Below are positions 19,290 through 27,673 of a stretch of 64,000 bases of DNA, one piece after another. The translations under genes and the position numbers were made by a program. The notes beneath the pieces are model-generated. The model saw nothing but the letters and a program-made list of their open reading frames with translations, had not been told where the DNA came from and made no database searches. Source of the stretch: Arenicella chitinivorans. GTDB lineage: Bacteria; Pseudomonadota; Gammaproteobacteria; Arenicellales; Arenicellaceae. Within the stretch, counting starts at the first letter, position 1, and every line of letters begins with the position of its first letter. The stretch lies in NCBI RefSeq assembly GCF_014651515.1, contig NZ_BMXA01000002.1, positions 965,501 through 1,029,500 of the forward strand, written 5' to 3'.

Positions 19290-20183
19290 ATGGAAGAGAA
19301 AAATAAACTTACTGATGATGTGCGCACTATGCCGCAAGAAGGCAGCGGCAGTTTGTTGGCTGCGGCGCGTAAACAACAAAACCGCACGATTGAAGAAATC
19401 GCTGACGAATTGAATTTGTCGGTGACACAGATACGGACCATCGAGCTTGATCAGAGCGAAGGTTTGCCGGAACCGACGTATGTACGCGGTTATATTCGTT
19501 CCTATGCGAGTCTACTGGGCCTCGATCCAGAGCAAGTTCTGGAGCACTACCTGAACCCAAATTGGCAGAAGGGCGCGCGTTTAGATGACCTGCCGCGTGG
19601 TATCGGCTCGGCATCCGACTCAGAACGTAGCAGCGTGTTTAGCTTTGGTAAATTGGTCATGGTAGCCATTGTCGCCGGCGTGTTTGCCTTATGGTACACG
19701 GGAAAATTTGATGGATTGCTTGGCGATCAAACCGCGCCAGTTGCGCAAAGCGTGACCGCGGGTCCGACAGCAACTCAGCCGGCTGAATCAAATACGTCCA
19801 CTGAGATACCTGACACGACCGTGGTTGAAACGTCCAGCGAACTGAGTGAACAAGCGCAAACCACATCGCCATTGAATCAGACTGCTGACGAAGTCATAGC
19901 GGCCAACGAATCCTTAGAAGACGAGTCCTTGCAACAACGTGTTGGCCAGGTGTTGGTCCTGGATTTCAATGATACCTGCTGGGTCGATATTCGAGATAGC
20001 GATGGAAAACGCCTGGCCTACAAGAGTTACGCCGGTGGTGAACAGCTGGAAGTGCAGTCTGAGTTGCCCATCACGGTCTTTCTGGGCAAAGCCGCAGCGG
20101 TGACGGCTAAAGTGAACGGCGACGATTTTGACTTAACACCTCATCGTGAAGGTGTGTTCGCTCGATTCTCGATCGGCGAATGA
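19290..20183 (+). CDS. rodZ: Cytoskeletal protein RodZ
   Basis: Membrane protein linking MreB to the elongation machinery. The N-terminal Xre-like helix-turn-helix (about residues 15-90, LLAAARKQQNRTIEEIADEL, YVRGYIRSYASLLGLD) is followed by one membrane segment (about 120-140). A Thr/Ser/Glu-rich periplasmic linker and a C-terminal DUF4115 domain (DTCWVDIRDSDGKRLAYKS) complete it. A TTG at 19227 would extend it, but the ATG at 19290 after GGTTGAGG fits the family start. ispG, often between rodZ and hisS, is absent here. Confidence 0.93.
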   Translation: MEEKNKLTDDVRTMPQEGSGSLLAAARKQQNRTIEEIADELNLSVTQIRTIELDQSEGLPEPTYVRGYIRSYASLLGLDPEQVLEHYLNPNWQKGARLDDLPRGIGSASDSERSSVFSFGKLVMVAIVAGVFALWYTGKFDGLLGDQTAPVAQSVTAGPTATQPAESNTSTEIPDTTVVETSSELSEQAQTTSPLNQTADEVIAANESLEDESLQQRVGQVLVLDFNDTCWVDIRDSDGKRLAYKSYAGGEQLEVQSELPITVFLGKAAAVTAKVNGDDFDLTPHREGVFARFSIGE

Positions 20184-20242
20184 CCGGTTCAGATACGCAA
20201 CGCCAGTTCTGAAAAAAACATTATTCCCCGACCCGCTTCATC

Positions 20243-21547
20243 ATGAATAAGCAATCTCAAATTAAAGCCATTCGTGGCATGAACGATATTTTGCCGCTGG
20301 ATTCCGCGCTGTGGCAGCATGTTGAGACGGTATGTGCCGACGTGTTTCGGCAGTTTGGCTATCAGCAAATTCGCACACCACTGGTGGAGAGCACCCAGTT
20401 ATTTGCGCGCTCGATTGGGGCTGAGACAGACATTGTTTCCAAAGAGATGTACACCTTTGAAGATCGCAATGGTGATTCACTGACTCTGCGCCCAGAGGGG
20501 ACGGCGAGCACCGTTCGAGCTGGGATCGAGAACGGTTTGTTTTACAATCAGCAACAGCGCCTATGGTATCAGGGGCCCATGTTTCGTCATGAACGACCTC
20601 AGAAAGGGCGTTATCGTCAGTTTCATCAGGTCGGGCTGGAGTGTTACGGCTGGAATACGCCTGATATTGAAGCGGAAGTATTGTCACTGGTTGCACAATT
20701 ATTCGATCGCTTGGGATTGAAAGATACAGAATTGCAGATTAACAGTCTTGGTGACGACACCGCCCGAGCTAATTATCGCGATGCTTTGGTTGCGTATCTT
20801 TCCCAGCACCGAGATGCCTTGGATGAAGACAGTGTTCGAAGACTGACCACAAATCCGTTGCGAATTTTGGACAGTAAGAATGCTGAGGTGCAAGCGTTGT
20901 TGGGTGATGCGCCCAATATCTTGACGTTCTTGAGTGATTCGTCGGCACAGCACTTTGAAACCTTGCAGACGTATCTGACTGACCTCGGCATCGCGTTCCG
21001 TATTAATTCGCGATTGGTGCGTGGTCTTGATTACTATAATGACACCGTGTTCGAATGGGTGAATAAAGATTTTGGCGCGCAATCGACCGTGTGCGGCGGC
21101 GGTCGCTATGACGGCTTAGTAGCGCAGCTTGGTGGGCAGTCAACACCGGCTTTCGGTTTTGGTATGGGGCTCGAGCGTCTGATTCAGATTTTGCAGGAGC
21201 AAGGTGCTGAGTCGGCCAATCAAACTGGGTTCACAGATGTGTTCATCGTATCGGTTGGAGAGGCTGCTCGCCGCCAGGCGTTGATCTTGCAGCGCGATCT
21301 GATTCAGGCTGGCCTGGCGGTAAACTGTCATCAAGGCGCTGGTAGTATGAAAAACCAATTTAAACGTGCAGATAAAAGTGGTGCGACGCTTGCTTTGGTG
21401 ATTGGTGAGCAGGAAGCGCAGGACGTCACCGCAAGCGTCAAGCCGTTGCGACGACCTAAGTCCACGTCACAGGCACCGTTGGAACAACAAACAATTGCAC
21501 AAAACGATGTCGTGAACGTCGTGACTAATCTATTAGAATCGCTATAA
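20243..21547 (+). CDS. hisS: Histidine--tRNA ligase
   Basis: Class II aminoacyl-tRNA synthetase. Motif 1 lies in FGYQQIRTPLVE, motif 2 in PMFRHERPQKGRYRQFHQ, the histidine A box in LVRGLDYYNDTVFE, and motif 3 in GFGMGLERL. The C-terminal anticodon-binding domain is complete (434 residues). yfgM, bamB and der follow, the conserved order. Confidence 0.98.
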   Translation: MNKQSQIKAIRGMNDILPLDSALWQHVETVCADVFRQFGYQQIRTPLVESTQLFARSIGAETDIVSKEMYTFEDRNGDSLTLRPEGTASTVRAGIENGLFYNQQQRLWYQGPMFRHERPQKGRYRQFHQVGLECYGWNTPDIEAEVLSLVAQLFDRLGLKDTELQINSLGDDTARANYRDALVAYLSQHRDALDEDSVRRLTTNPLRILDSKNAEVQALLGDAPNILTFLSDSSAQHFETLQTYLTDLGIAFRINSRLVRGLDYYNDTVFEWVNKDFGAQSTVCGGGRYDGLVAQLGGQSTPAFGFGMGLERLIQILQEQGAESANQTGFTDVFIVSVGEAARRQALILQRDLIQAGLAVNCHQGAGSMKNQFKRADKSGATLALVIGEQEAQDVTASVKPLRRPKSTSQAPLEQQTIAQNDVVNVVTNLLESL

Positions 21548-21606
21548 TGCACAGTCCCCTTGTGGGGACCTGGGTGGCGCCAATGGGTAAGTGCGCGCAA
21601 CCCCAG
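21543..21606 (+). promoter_or_regulatory. Internal promoter and double hairpin between hisS and yfgM
   Basis: A consensus TATAAT (21543-21548) overlaps the end of hisS. It is followed by GTCCCC-TTGT-GGGGAC (21554-21569), and immediately by a second stem, CTGGGT (21570-21575) with ACCCCAG (21600-21606). No run of T follows, so this is more like a structured leader for yfgM-bamB-der than a terminator. The -35 (around 21519-21524) is weak. Confidence 0.4.
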
Positions 21607-21642
21607 ATTAACTTTTGACAGAACACAACGAGATAAAGTCAC

Positions 21643-22317
21643 ATGGCAGACGATATTTTTCTGACCCCGGAAGAACAAGATGAGCGAGCACGGCAGTGGC
21701 TCAAGGATAACGGTCCCGCATTGATCGTTGGCGTGGTATTGGGGCTCGGCGCTATTTTTGGCTGGGACTACTACAAAACATCACAGCTTGAAAAAGCCCA
21801 AGCCGCCTCGACAATCTATGCCGCGACGGTTGCGCAAGTAACGAGTTCTGAGCTGGCGGATGTCAGCACTAAGGTTGATCAGCTGAAATCAGATTATGCA
21901 GCAACGCCATACGCTGCTAAGGCAGTGCTTATCAAGGCACGCCAGTTGGCGCAGAGTGATTTGGATGCGGCGTTTACAGAACTACAATGGGTGATCGACA
22001 ACGCGAAGGAATCTGGGCTGGTCCACACCGCGCGTGTAAGACAGGCTAAAATTCGATTGGAGCAAGGTGATTTGGATGCGGCCAAACAGCTTGCATCACA
22101 TCAGCCATCCGAGGCATTTACGTCGCATTATTCAGAAGTACTGGGTGATATTGCGGTTGAGCAAGGTGAGTACACAGCCGCACGAGCTTATTATCAAGCC
22201 GCGGTCGATGGTTTGGTCGAGGGCCAGTCTGCGTACGCTCAAGTATTGAGCCTGAAACTAGAGCGTTTGCCTGAAGCGGAATCAGTGAGCGCCGACGACC
22301 AGTCTGCCTCAGAGTAA
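21643..22317 (+). CDS. yfgM: YfgM family ancillary Sec-translocon/periplasmic TPR protein
   Basis: UPF0070 family: a short cytoplasmic N-terminus (FLTPEEQDERARQWLKDNG), one membrane segment (about residues 26-44, ALIVGVVLGLGAIFGWDYY) and periplasmic TPR-like helices. In E. coli YfgM associates with SecYEG and PpiD and aids periplasmic chaperoning. 224 residues. It lies before bamB as usual. Confidence 0.93.
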   Translation: MADDIFLTPEEQDERARQWLKDNGPALIVGVVLGLGAIFGWDYYKTSQLEKAQAASTIYAATVAQVTSSELADVSTKVDQLKSDYAATPYAAKAVLIKARQLAQSDLDAAFTELQWVIDNAKESGLVHTARVRQAKIRLEQGDLDAAKQLASHQPSEAFTSHYSEVLGDIAVEQGEYTAARAYYQAAVDGLVEGQSAYAQVLSLKLERLPEAESVSADDQSASE

Positions 22318-22367
22318 GTTAGTTGGCATTTCCGCCTGTATAAGTACACGAATTAAGTTGGGTAACT

Positions 22368-23537
22368 ATGAATAAATTTCGAACAATCGCAGTGTGTTTA
22401 TTGCTTGTATTTGTTGCAGCTTGTGGCGGAAAATCTAAAAAGACGGACTTTTTTGGTCCGGATGAGAAGCCCAAAAAACCCAAGGTCGAAACCTCGACCT
22501 CGTTGCAGCGAAATTGGTCGCGCACCGTTGGTCATCGCATCAAGCCTGGCGATGCAGTTTTATCGCCAGCATCGCTGGGTGCCTATGTTTATGCCGCAGC
22601 TACTAACGGTCGAGTCGAAAAAATCGATATCGAGTCTGGCAAAGTAGCCTGGGCATATTATGACAAGAAAGAAACCATCACGGCAGGTGTTGGAGTTGGT
22701 GGTGGATTGGTGTTATTCGGTACCAGTGAGGGCTTTGTTTACGCATTGAATCAAAGCGACGGCGCACTGGCTTGGAAAACGCAGTTAGACAGCGAAGTAC
22801 TCTCCAGTCCGGTGATCGACGGCAGTTTGGTGGTCGCTCGTACCGGTGATGGCAAAGTCTATGGTTTGTCGGCATTTGACGGGTCGCGTAAATGGACCAT
22901 CAGTCGCCAGTTACCCAAGCTGACTTTGCGCGGTGATTCCCGCCCAGTGGTTACACAAGGGGTTGTATTTGCTGGGTTCTCTGATGGGCTGCTGGCCGCG
23001 TTACAAGCGGAAACAGGACGTGCGCTTTGGGATTTTCCAATCTCATTTCCTCGTGGCACCAACGATATCGAGCGTTTGTCAGACATTGACACCAATCCAT
23101 TGCACGTTGGCAATTTTATTTATGTGTCGTCCTATCAAGAGGTCACACATGCATTGAACATTCAGGAAAAGCGTATTGAATGGAGTGCGGACGTTTCGTC
23201 ATACCATTCGATGGCCTACGATGCGGCTTATTTGTATATCGTTGATAAGAGCGGTGTCGTGCATCAAATTGATCGTACATCTGGCAATAAAGTCTGGTCA
23301 CAGTCGGCTTTGCGTCTTTTTCCTGTCACTGCGCCAGTTTCAGTTGGCCCGTACGTGGTCGTGAGCGAAGGCGATGGTGGCCTGTATATTCTAAGCAAAC
23401 AGGATGGTCGCCTGCTTGGCAAACACGCGTTGGGTGCCAAGACGATTATCGGTGAGCCAGTGGTCGATTCAGACACCTTTTTTGTGCTCGACAGCGATGG
23501 CAAGTTGCAGTCGCTCAGCATTCTGAATCGTAAATAA
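22368..23537 (+). CDS. bamB: Outer-membrane assembly lipoprotein BamB
   Basis: Lipoprotein of the BAM complex that inserts beta-barrels into the outer membrane. The signal peptide ends in lipobox FVAAC (Cys about residue 18). The body is an eight-bladed PQQ-like beta-propeller with repeated motifs such as GKVAWAYYDKK, GALAWKTQLDSEVLSSPV and GRALWDFPIS. 389 residues. Preceded by the conserved yfgM and followed by der. Confidence 0.96.
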   Translation: MNKFRTIAVCLLLVFVAACGGKSKKTDFFGPDEKPKKPKVETSTSLQRNWSRTVGHRIKPGDAVLSPASLGAYVYAAATNGRVEKIDIESGKVAWAYYDKKETITAGVGVGGGLVLFGTSEGFVYALNQSDGALAWKTQLDSEVLSSPVIDGSLVVARTGDGKVYGLSAFDGSRKWTISRQLPKLTLRGDSRPVVTQGVVFAGFSDGLLAALQAETGRALWDFPISFPRGTNDIERLSDIDTNPLHVGNFIYVSSYQEVTHALNIQEKRIEWSADVSSYHSMAYDAAYLYIVDKSGVVHQIDRTSGNKVWSQSALRLFPVTAPVSVGPYVVVSEGDGGLYILSKQDGRLLGKHALGAKTIIGEPVVDSDTFFVLDSDGKLQSLSILNRK

Positions 23538-23613
23538 GATAGTTAATCACGCGCGGAAGAGGGTCGTGATACGAAGCTAGTTTCTTCCCGCACAAGCACT
23601 CAGGTACCCAATC

Positions 23614-25068
23614 GTGGACGAGCAATATTACACTGAACAACCCCCCACGATTGAGGCTGCGAAACCGATTATCTCCATCGTCGGTCGGCCGAATGTCGGT
23701 AAATCCACACTTTACAATCGCTTAACGCGTAGCCGTGATGCCATTGTTGACGATCGCCCTGGCGTGACGCGCGACCGCATGGTTGGTGTCGGCCGTGTTG
23801 GCGCGAACCCCTACTGGATTGTGGATACTGGTGGGATCGAATCGGACAATGAAGAGATCCACAGTCTGATGCGTGATCAGGTAGAGTTCGCATTACAGGA
23901 TAGCGATGCGGTGATTTTCATCGTTGATGGACGCGATGGCGCAACAGCGGTGGATATTGAAATCGCGAAGCAGCTACGGCAAAAGCCTCAAATCACCGTC
24001 TACCTTGCGGTCAATAAAGCCGAAGGGTTGGACCGTGCATTAGTGGCGTCTGATTTCTACCAGCTTGGACTTGATCAACCCAGCATTATCTCAGGTAAAA
24101 ATGGTGATGGTGTTGTTCGTTTACTTAACCGCGTTCTGTCTGAAACCGAAGGGCGTCGGCAAGCAGAAAACGACGGCTACGCGATTCCGGAAGGCGTGGC
24201 CAAACTAGCCATTGTGGGGCGACCTAACGTTGGAAAATCGACGTTATTGAACACCTTAGTTGGCGAAGAGCGTGTGGTAGTTTATGACATGCCCGGGACC
24301 ACGCGGGACAGCATTCATGTCCCATTTAAATTTGGCGAAAAAGAGTATGTCTTAATTGACACCGCGGGAATGCGTAAGAAATCACGCATTGATGATCGCG
24401 TTGAACGATTCTCGGTAATGAAAACCCTCCGTGCGGTGGAACTTGCGCAAGTGGTGGCCATCGTCCTTGACGCACGAGATGGAATTGTCGACCAGGATAA
24501 TCGACTCATAAACCTAGTGTTTGAAAGTGGCCGTTCTTTGATGATTTTGGTCAATAAATGGGATGGTATGTCCGGCTATGAGCGTGACCAGGTTCGCACC
24601 CAGATTGACCGTAAGTTCGGGCATATGGGCAATATTCCGATCGAGTTTATTTCGGCCAAACTGGCAAAAGGTGTTGATGTGATCATGCCGTTGGTTGACC
24701 GCCTCTATGAGAGCGCGATGACCAACATGGGCACCGGACGAATCAACCGCATTCTGAAACACGCGGAAGAAAAGCGAAATCCACCAATGGTGGGGAATTT
24801 TCGAATCAAGATGAAGTTTGGACATCAGGGCGGCATGAACCCGCCGCATGTGGTGATACATGGTAACCAGCTCGATAAGTTACCACAGACCTACCAGCGC
24901 TATCTGTCTAACACCTTCGAACGAGAATTTGATCTCATCGGAACCAAGGTTCGACTGTCGTTCAAGACCTCAGAAAACCCGTACAAACCAGCGGCAAAGG
25001 TCTCTCGTAAAAGCAAAGACCATGTTAAATATCGCGGTGGTCGACGCAGTAATAGTAGTAAAAAGTAA
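23614..25068 (+). CDS. der: GTPase Der (EngA)
   Basis: Essential tandem-GTPase for 50S subunit assembly. Two G domains are visible, each with GRPNVGKST (near residues 24-32 and 201-209), followed by a KH-like C-terminal domain (KMKFGHQGGMNPPHVVIHGN) and a basic tail. The start is GTG. About 15 extra residues precede the first G domain. The gene converges with the M23-like gene, leaving only 9 bases between them. Confidence 0.97.
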   Translation: MDEQYYTEQPPTIEAAKPIISIVGRPNVGKSTLYNRLTRSRDAIVDDRPGVTRDRMVGVGRVGANPYWIVDTGGIESDNEEIHSLMRDQVEFALQDSDAVIFIVDGRDGATAVDIEIAKQLRQKPQITVYLAVNKAEGLDRALVASDFYQLGLDQPSIISGKNGDGVVRLLNRVLSETEGRRQAENDGYAIPEGVAKLAIVGRPNVGKSTLLNTLVGEERVVVYDMPGTTRDSIHVPFKFGEKEYVLIDTAGMRKKSRIDDRVERFSVMKTLRAVELAQVVAIVLDARDGIVDQDNRLINLVFESGRSLMILVNKWDGMSGYERDQVRTQIDRKFGHMGNIPIEFISAKLAKGVDVIMPLVDRLYESAMTNMGTGRINRILKHAEEKRNPPMVGNFRIKMKFGHQGGMNPPHVVIHGNQLDKLPQTYQRYLSNTFEREFDLIGTKVRLSFKTSENPYKPAAKVSRKSKDHVKYRGGRRSNSSKK

Positions 25069-25077
25069 GGCGTGGTT

Positions 25078-25893
25078 CTAATTTGGTGAGAGCTGCATGA
25101 GAATCGCAGGGTCGACTAAGGTATGATTCATTCTGGTTTGCCAGTATAAGGTCACGGGTTCCGAGCGATCGCTGGGTGACCCAGTGTTGCCGAGCATGGC
25201 GCCGGCGATGACACCGTTACCCGGCTCGACCGTCACATCAAATACGCCATCAATCAAACTGAATAGTCCGCGTCCGTGATCTAGGTAAATCTGTGAGCGC
25301 CCCGTTTCAGTGTCGGTGGATACGCGAGACACGATCGCGTTTTGCGGGGCAATCACGTTAGTCAACTCAGTGGTGGTCATCGATACTGAATTGATCGTCA
25401 GGATCTTGCCGCTGTTCTCGTCAGCGACTTTGTCACCGAAACGCATGAGCCAGTCACCTTCTGCGGGGCGTCTCAGTGGTAAACTTGGTTGTTGCGTATT
25501 GGTAAACTCAATCTCGCTCCATTTCGACGGTTCGCGTACTAAGTTACGCGCGTAATCTGTGCTTAGCGGGTCCGTCGTTTGATTAGTGATGGGTTGATGG
25601 ATGATCTCGATACTGCGGAAGTTATCCAACGTTTGCTGATGGTCGTCGATGTATACGACGTATTCACCCGGTAATGTATCGAGGTCGATGCCGATCAATA
25701 CACGCCAGGCTTCGGGCTTCTCAAGCACGACCGCTTCATACAAGCCATAGCGCACTTCCGGCACATGGTCTGATTTTTTCTCGATCTCTAACTCAACCAC
25801 ACCACCAGGGTAATTAGTTTGTCCGTATACAGGTGTGGCGCTGAGTAGTTGGCTTGCCAGTAACCATGCTGCCAAGATGCGTACTTTAATCAT
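25078..25893 (-). CDS. Degenerate M23/LytM-like exported protein
   Basis: A signal peptide (VRILAAWLLASQLLSATPVYG) is followed by a domain resembling the one in M23 (LytM) peptidases. The C-terminal part keeps the scaffold IAPQNAIVSRV, LDHGRGLFSLIDGV and GVIAGAMLGNTGS. The catalytic HxH is replaced (TLYWQTR) and the first zinc His motif is missing, so peptidase activity is unlikely. Such inactive LytM proteins often act as amidase activators, as EnvC and NlpD do (family knowledge; role here inferred). The ATG at 25893 overlaps the xseA stop by 8 bases, so the two are coupled; an in-frame ATG lies at 25908. Confidence 0.75.
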   Translation of the reverse strand: MIKVRILAAWLLASQLLSATPVYGQTNYPGGVVELEIEKKSDHVPEVRYGLYEAVVLEKPEAWRVLIGIDLDTLPGEYVVYIDDHQQTLDNFRSIEIIHQPITNQTTDPLSTDYARNLVREPSKWSEIEFTNTQQPSLPLRRPAEGDWLMRFGDKVADENSGKILTINSVSMTTTELTNVIAPQNAIVSRVSTDTETGRSQIYLDHGRGLFSLIDGVFDVTVEPGNGVIAGAMLGNTGSPSDRSEPVTLYWQTRMNHTLVDPAILMQLSPN

Positions 25894-27223
25894 TCGGGGT
25901 AATCTCATCCACGGTGCATCCTAACTGTGCGTCCGACACACGCACCCGAATAGTGGCACCGACCGAGGTTTGAGCGCCGTGCTTAAGAACGGCGTTGTTT
26001 TCGGTATGGGCGATCGCAAAGCCGCGATCGAGTGTCGCCAGTGGGCTGACAAGATGCAATTGATTGCCCATGGCACGCAATCGCTCCTGAGCGTGGTTCA
26101 AGAGTCGTTGTTCGGCACCTCGCAGTCGTTTTGTCACGTCATTTTGCTGCGCCTGGTGTTGTCGAATTTGTTTGATCGGGTTATTGCGAGTGAGGCGTTG
26201 ACCTTGCGCGTTGAGACGGTCTCGCCGGTATTGACGTTGTCGCTGCTGACCGCTGACCAAGGCTGCACTGAGTTTCCCGAGTCGCTCAAATTTATTGCTT
26301 AACTGTTGCCGAGGATGCACGAGCTGTCGGCCAGTCATGTCCACATTTTGTGCTCGTCGTTGGAACTGACGCTTTATGCTCAGTGGTAAGCGCTGCCCAA
26401 GTGCGTTCAGCTGAGTCTGCAATTGAGTGGTATCTGGGCTTAGCAGTTCGGCAGCCGCGGTCGGTGTTGGCGCGCGCAAATCCGCGACCAAGTCCGCGAT
26501 GGTGACATCGACTTCATGACCGACACCGCTCACCACCGGAATGGGGCAGTTGTAGATAGCACGTGCAACTTGCTCATCATTAAAGCTCCACAAGTCTTCG
26601 AGTGAACCACCGCCGCGACTCACAATGAGAACATCACAATGCTGATGCGCAACTGCCGCGTTGATGGCAGCCACGATGGATGCGGCTGCCGTATCGCCCT
26701 GGACCAAGCTCGGATAAATGATAACCGGAATGCCTGGGCAGCGGCGTTGCAGCGTGGTCAAAATATCGCGCACGGCGGCCCCCGAACTCGAGGTAACCAA
26801 ACCAATGCACTGGGCAAACTTCGGCACCGCTTGTTTATGTGCTTGACTGAACAAGCCTTCAGCATTCAATTTTTGTTTAAGCTCTTCATAGCGCCGTTGC
26901 AGTATTCCTTCGCCGGCTTCTTCGATGTATTGCACAATGCATTGCAGGTCACCACGCGCAGTATAGACCGAAATTTTTGCCCGCACTCGCACCAGGTCGC
27001 CCACTTTGGGGCGGTAACGGTTTACGCTGGCCCGCCCCTTAAACATGGCGCAGCGCAACTGTGAGCGCTCATCTTTCAAGCTAAAGTAAAGGTGCCCAGA
27101 CGCGGGAGAGCTCAACGACGACAATTCGCCTTCGATCCAGATTTCGGGGTAACTCGCTTCCATTAAGCGACGCATTTCATCAGCCAGTTCGCTGACCTTA
27201 AAAATGGTGGGGTTCTGGTTCAT
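25886..27223 (-). CDS. xseA: Exodeoxyribonuclease VII large subunit
   Basis: Large subunit of the single-strand DNA exonuclease. N-terminal OB fold: WIEGELSSLSSPASGHLYFSLKDE. Catalytic-domain motifs: LVTSSSGAAVRDI, IVSRGGGSLEDLWSFN and SGVGHEVDVTIADLVADLRAPTP. A long coiled-coil and a small C-terminal domain follow. I take the ATG at 27223 (MNQNPTIFKVSEL) because it matches the family N-terminus; an upstream in-frame ATG at 27271 would add 16 residues. xseB is not adjacent. Confidence 0.95.
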   Translation of the reverse strand: MNQNPTIFKVSELADEMRRLMEASYPEIWIEGELSSLSSPASGHLYFSLKDERSQLRCAMFKGRASVNRYRPKVGDLVRVRAKISVYTARGDLQCIVQYIEEAGEGILQRRYEELKQKLNAEGLFSQAHKQAVPKFAQCIGLVTSSSGAAVRDILTTLQRRCPGIPVIIYPSLVQGDTAAASIVAAINAAVAHQHCDVLIVSRGGGSLEDLWSFNDEQVARAIYNCPIPVVSGVGHEVDVTIADLVADLRAPTPTAAAELLSPDTTQLQTQLNALGQRLPLSIKRQFQRRAQNVDMTGRQLVHPRQQLSNKFERLGKLSAALVSGQQRQRQYRRDRLNAQGQRLTRNNPIKQIRQHQAQQNDVTKRLRGAEQRLLNHAQERLRAMGNQLHLVSPLATLDRGFAIAHTENNAVLKHGAQTSVGATIRVRVSDAQLGCTVDEITPND

Positions 27224-27358
27224 GCTGCGCGGGAAACTATTGGGTTTACGGATTTGGCCATTGATGTGCATTCTAGACTAAATGCATGGTCGTGAAAAAA
27301 AAATTGGATTTTTATCGATAAGTTGGACGCGCCGGTAGGCGAGACCGAAATGGTTCGT

Positions 27359-27364
27359 TATAAT
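27359..27364 (+). promoter_or_regulatory. -10 box of the 4.5S RNA gene
   Basis: Perfect TATAAT ending 6 bases before the predicted RNA 5' end, followed by a GC-rich discriminator as in stringently controlled stable-RNA promoters. The -35 is not clear. Confidence 0.6.
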
Positions 27365-27369
27365 CCGCT

Positions 27370-27479
27370 GGCGGTGGTGGTTAGTCTCCACAGTGGCGAT
27401 AGATGGTGAACCCGGTCAGGCCCGGAAGGGAGCAGCCGTAGCGATCGATTCGGGTGCTGTGATCAGGTTAGCCGCCGCC
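27370..27479 (+). ncRNA. ffs: Signal recognition particle 4.5S RNA
   Basis: The conserved domain IV core GGTCAGGCCCGGAAGGGAGC is present (27415-27434), the binding site for Ffh. The 5' end GGCGGTGGTGGTTAG pairs with the 3' end TTAGCCGCCGCC to close the long hairpin of a small bacterial SRP RNA (~110 nt). T-rich sequence follows. It stands between xseA (divergent) and dnaX. Confidence 0.93.
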
Positions 27480-27673
27480 GTCTTTAATATAATTTTGCCT
27501 CACTGAACTGCACAAAGCAGGTTGCCACTGAATGTGCGCCGGTGTGTGGCAAAACGCGAAAATTTGCAGCCTTGTCATCCATCGTGTTGCTCGAATACAA
27601 TGCGATAATTCGTTCTCGGTTACAGAGAACGCCTAACTGACAACCCCAAACACCTCCTCAGAATTGGCAGTTT

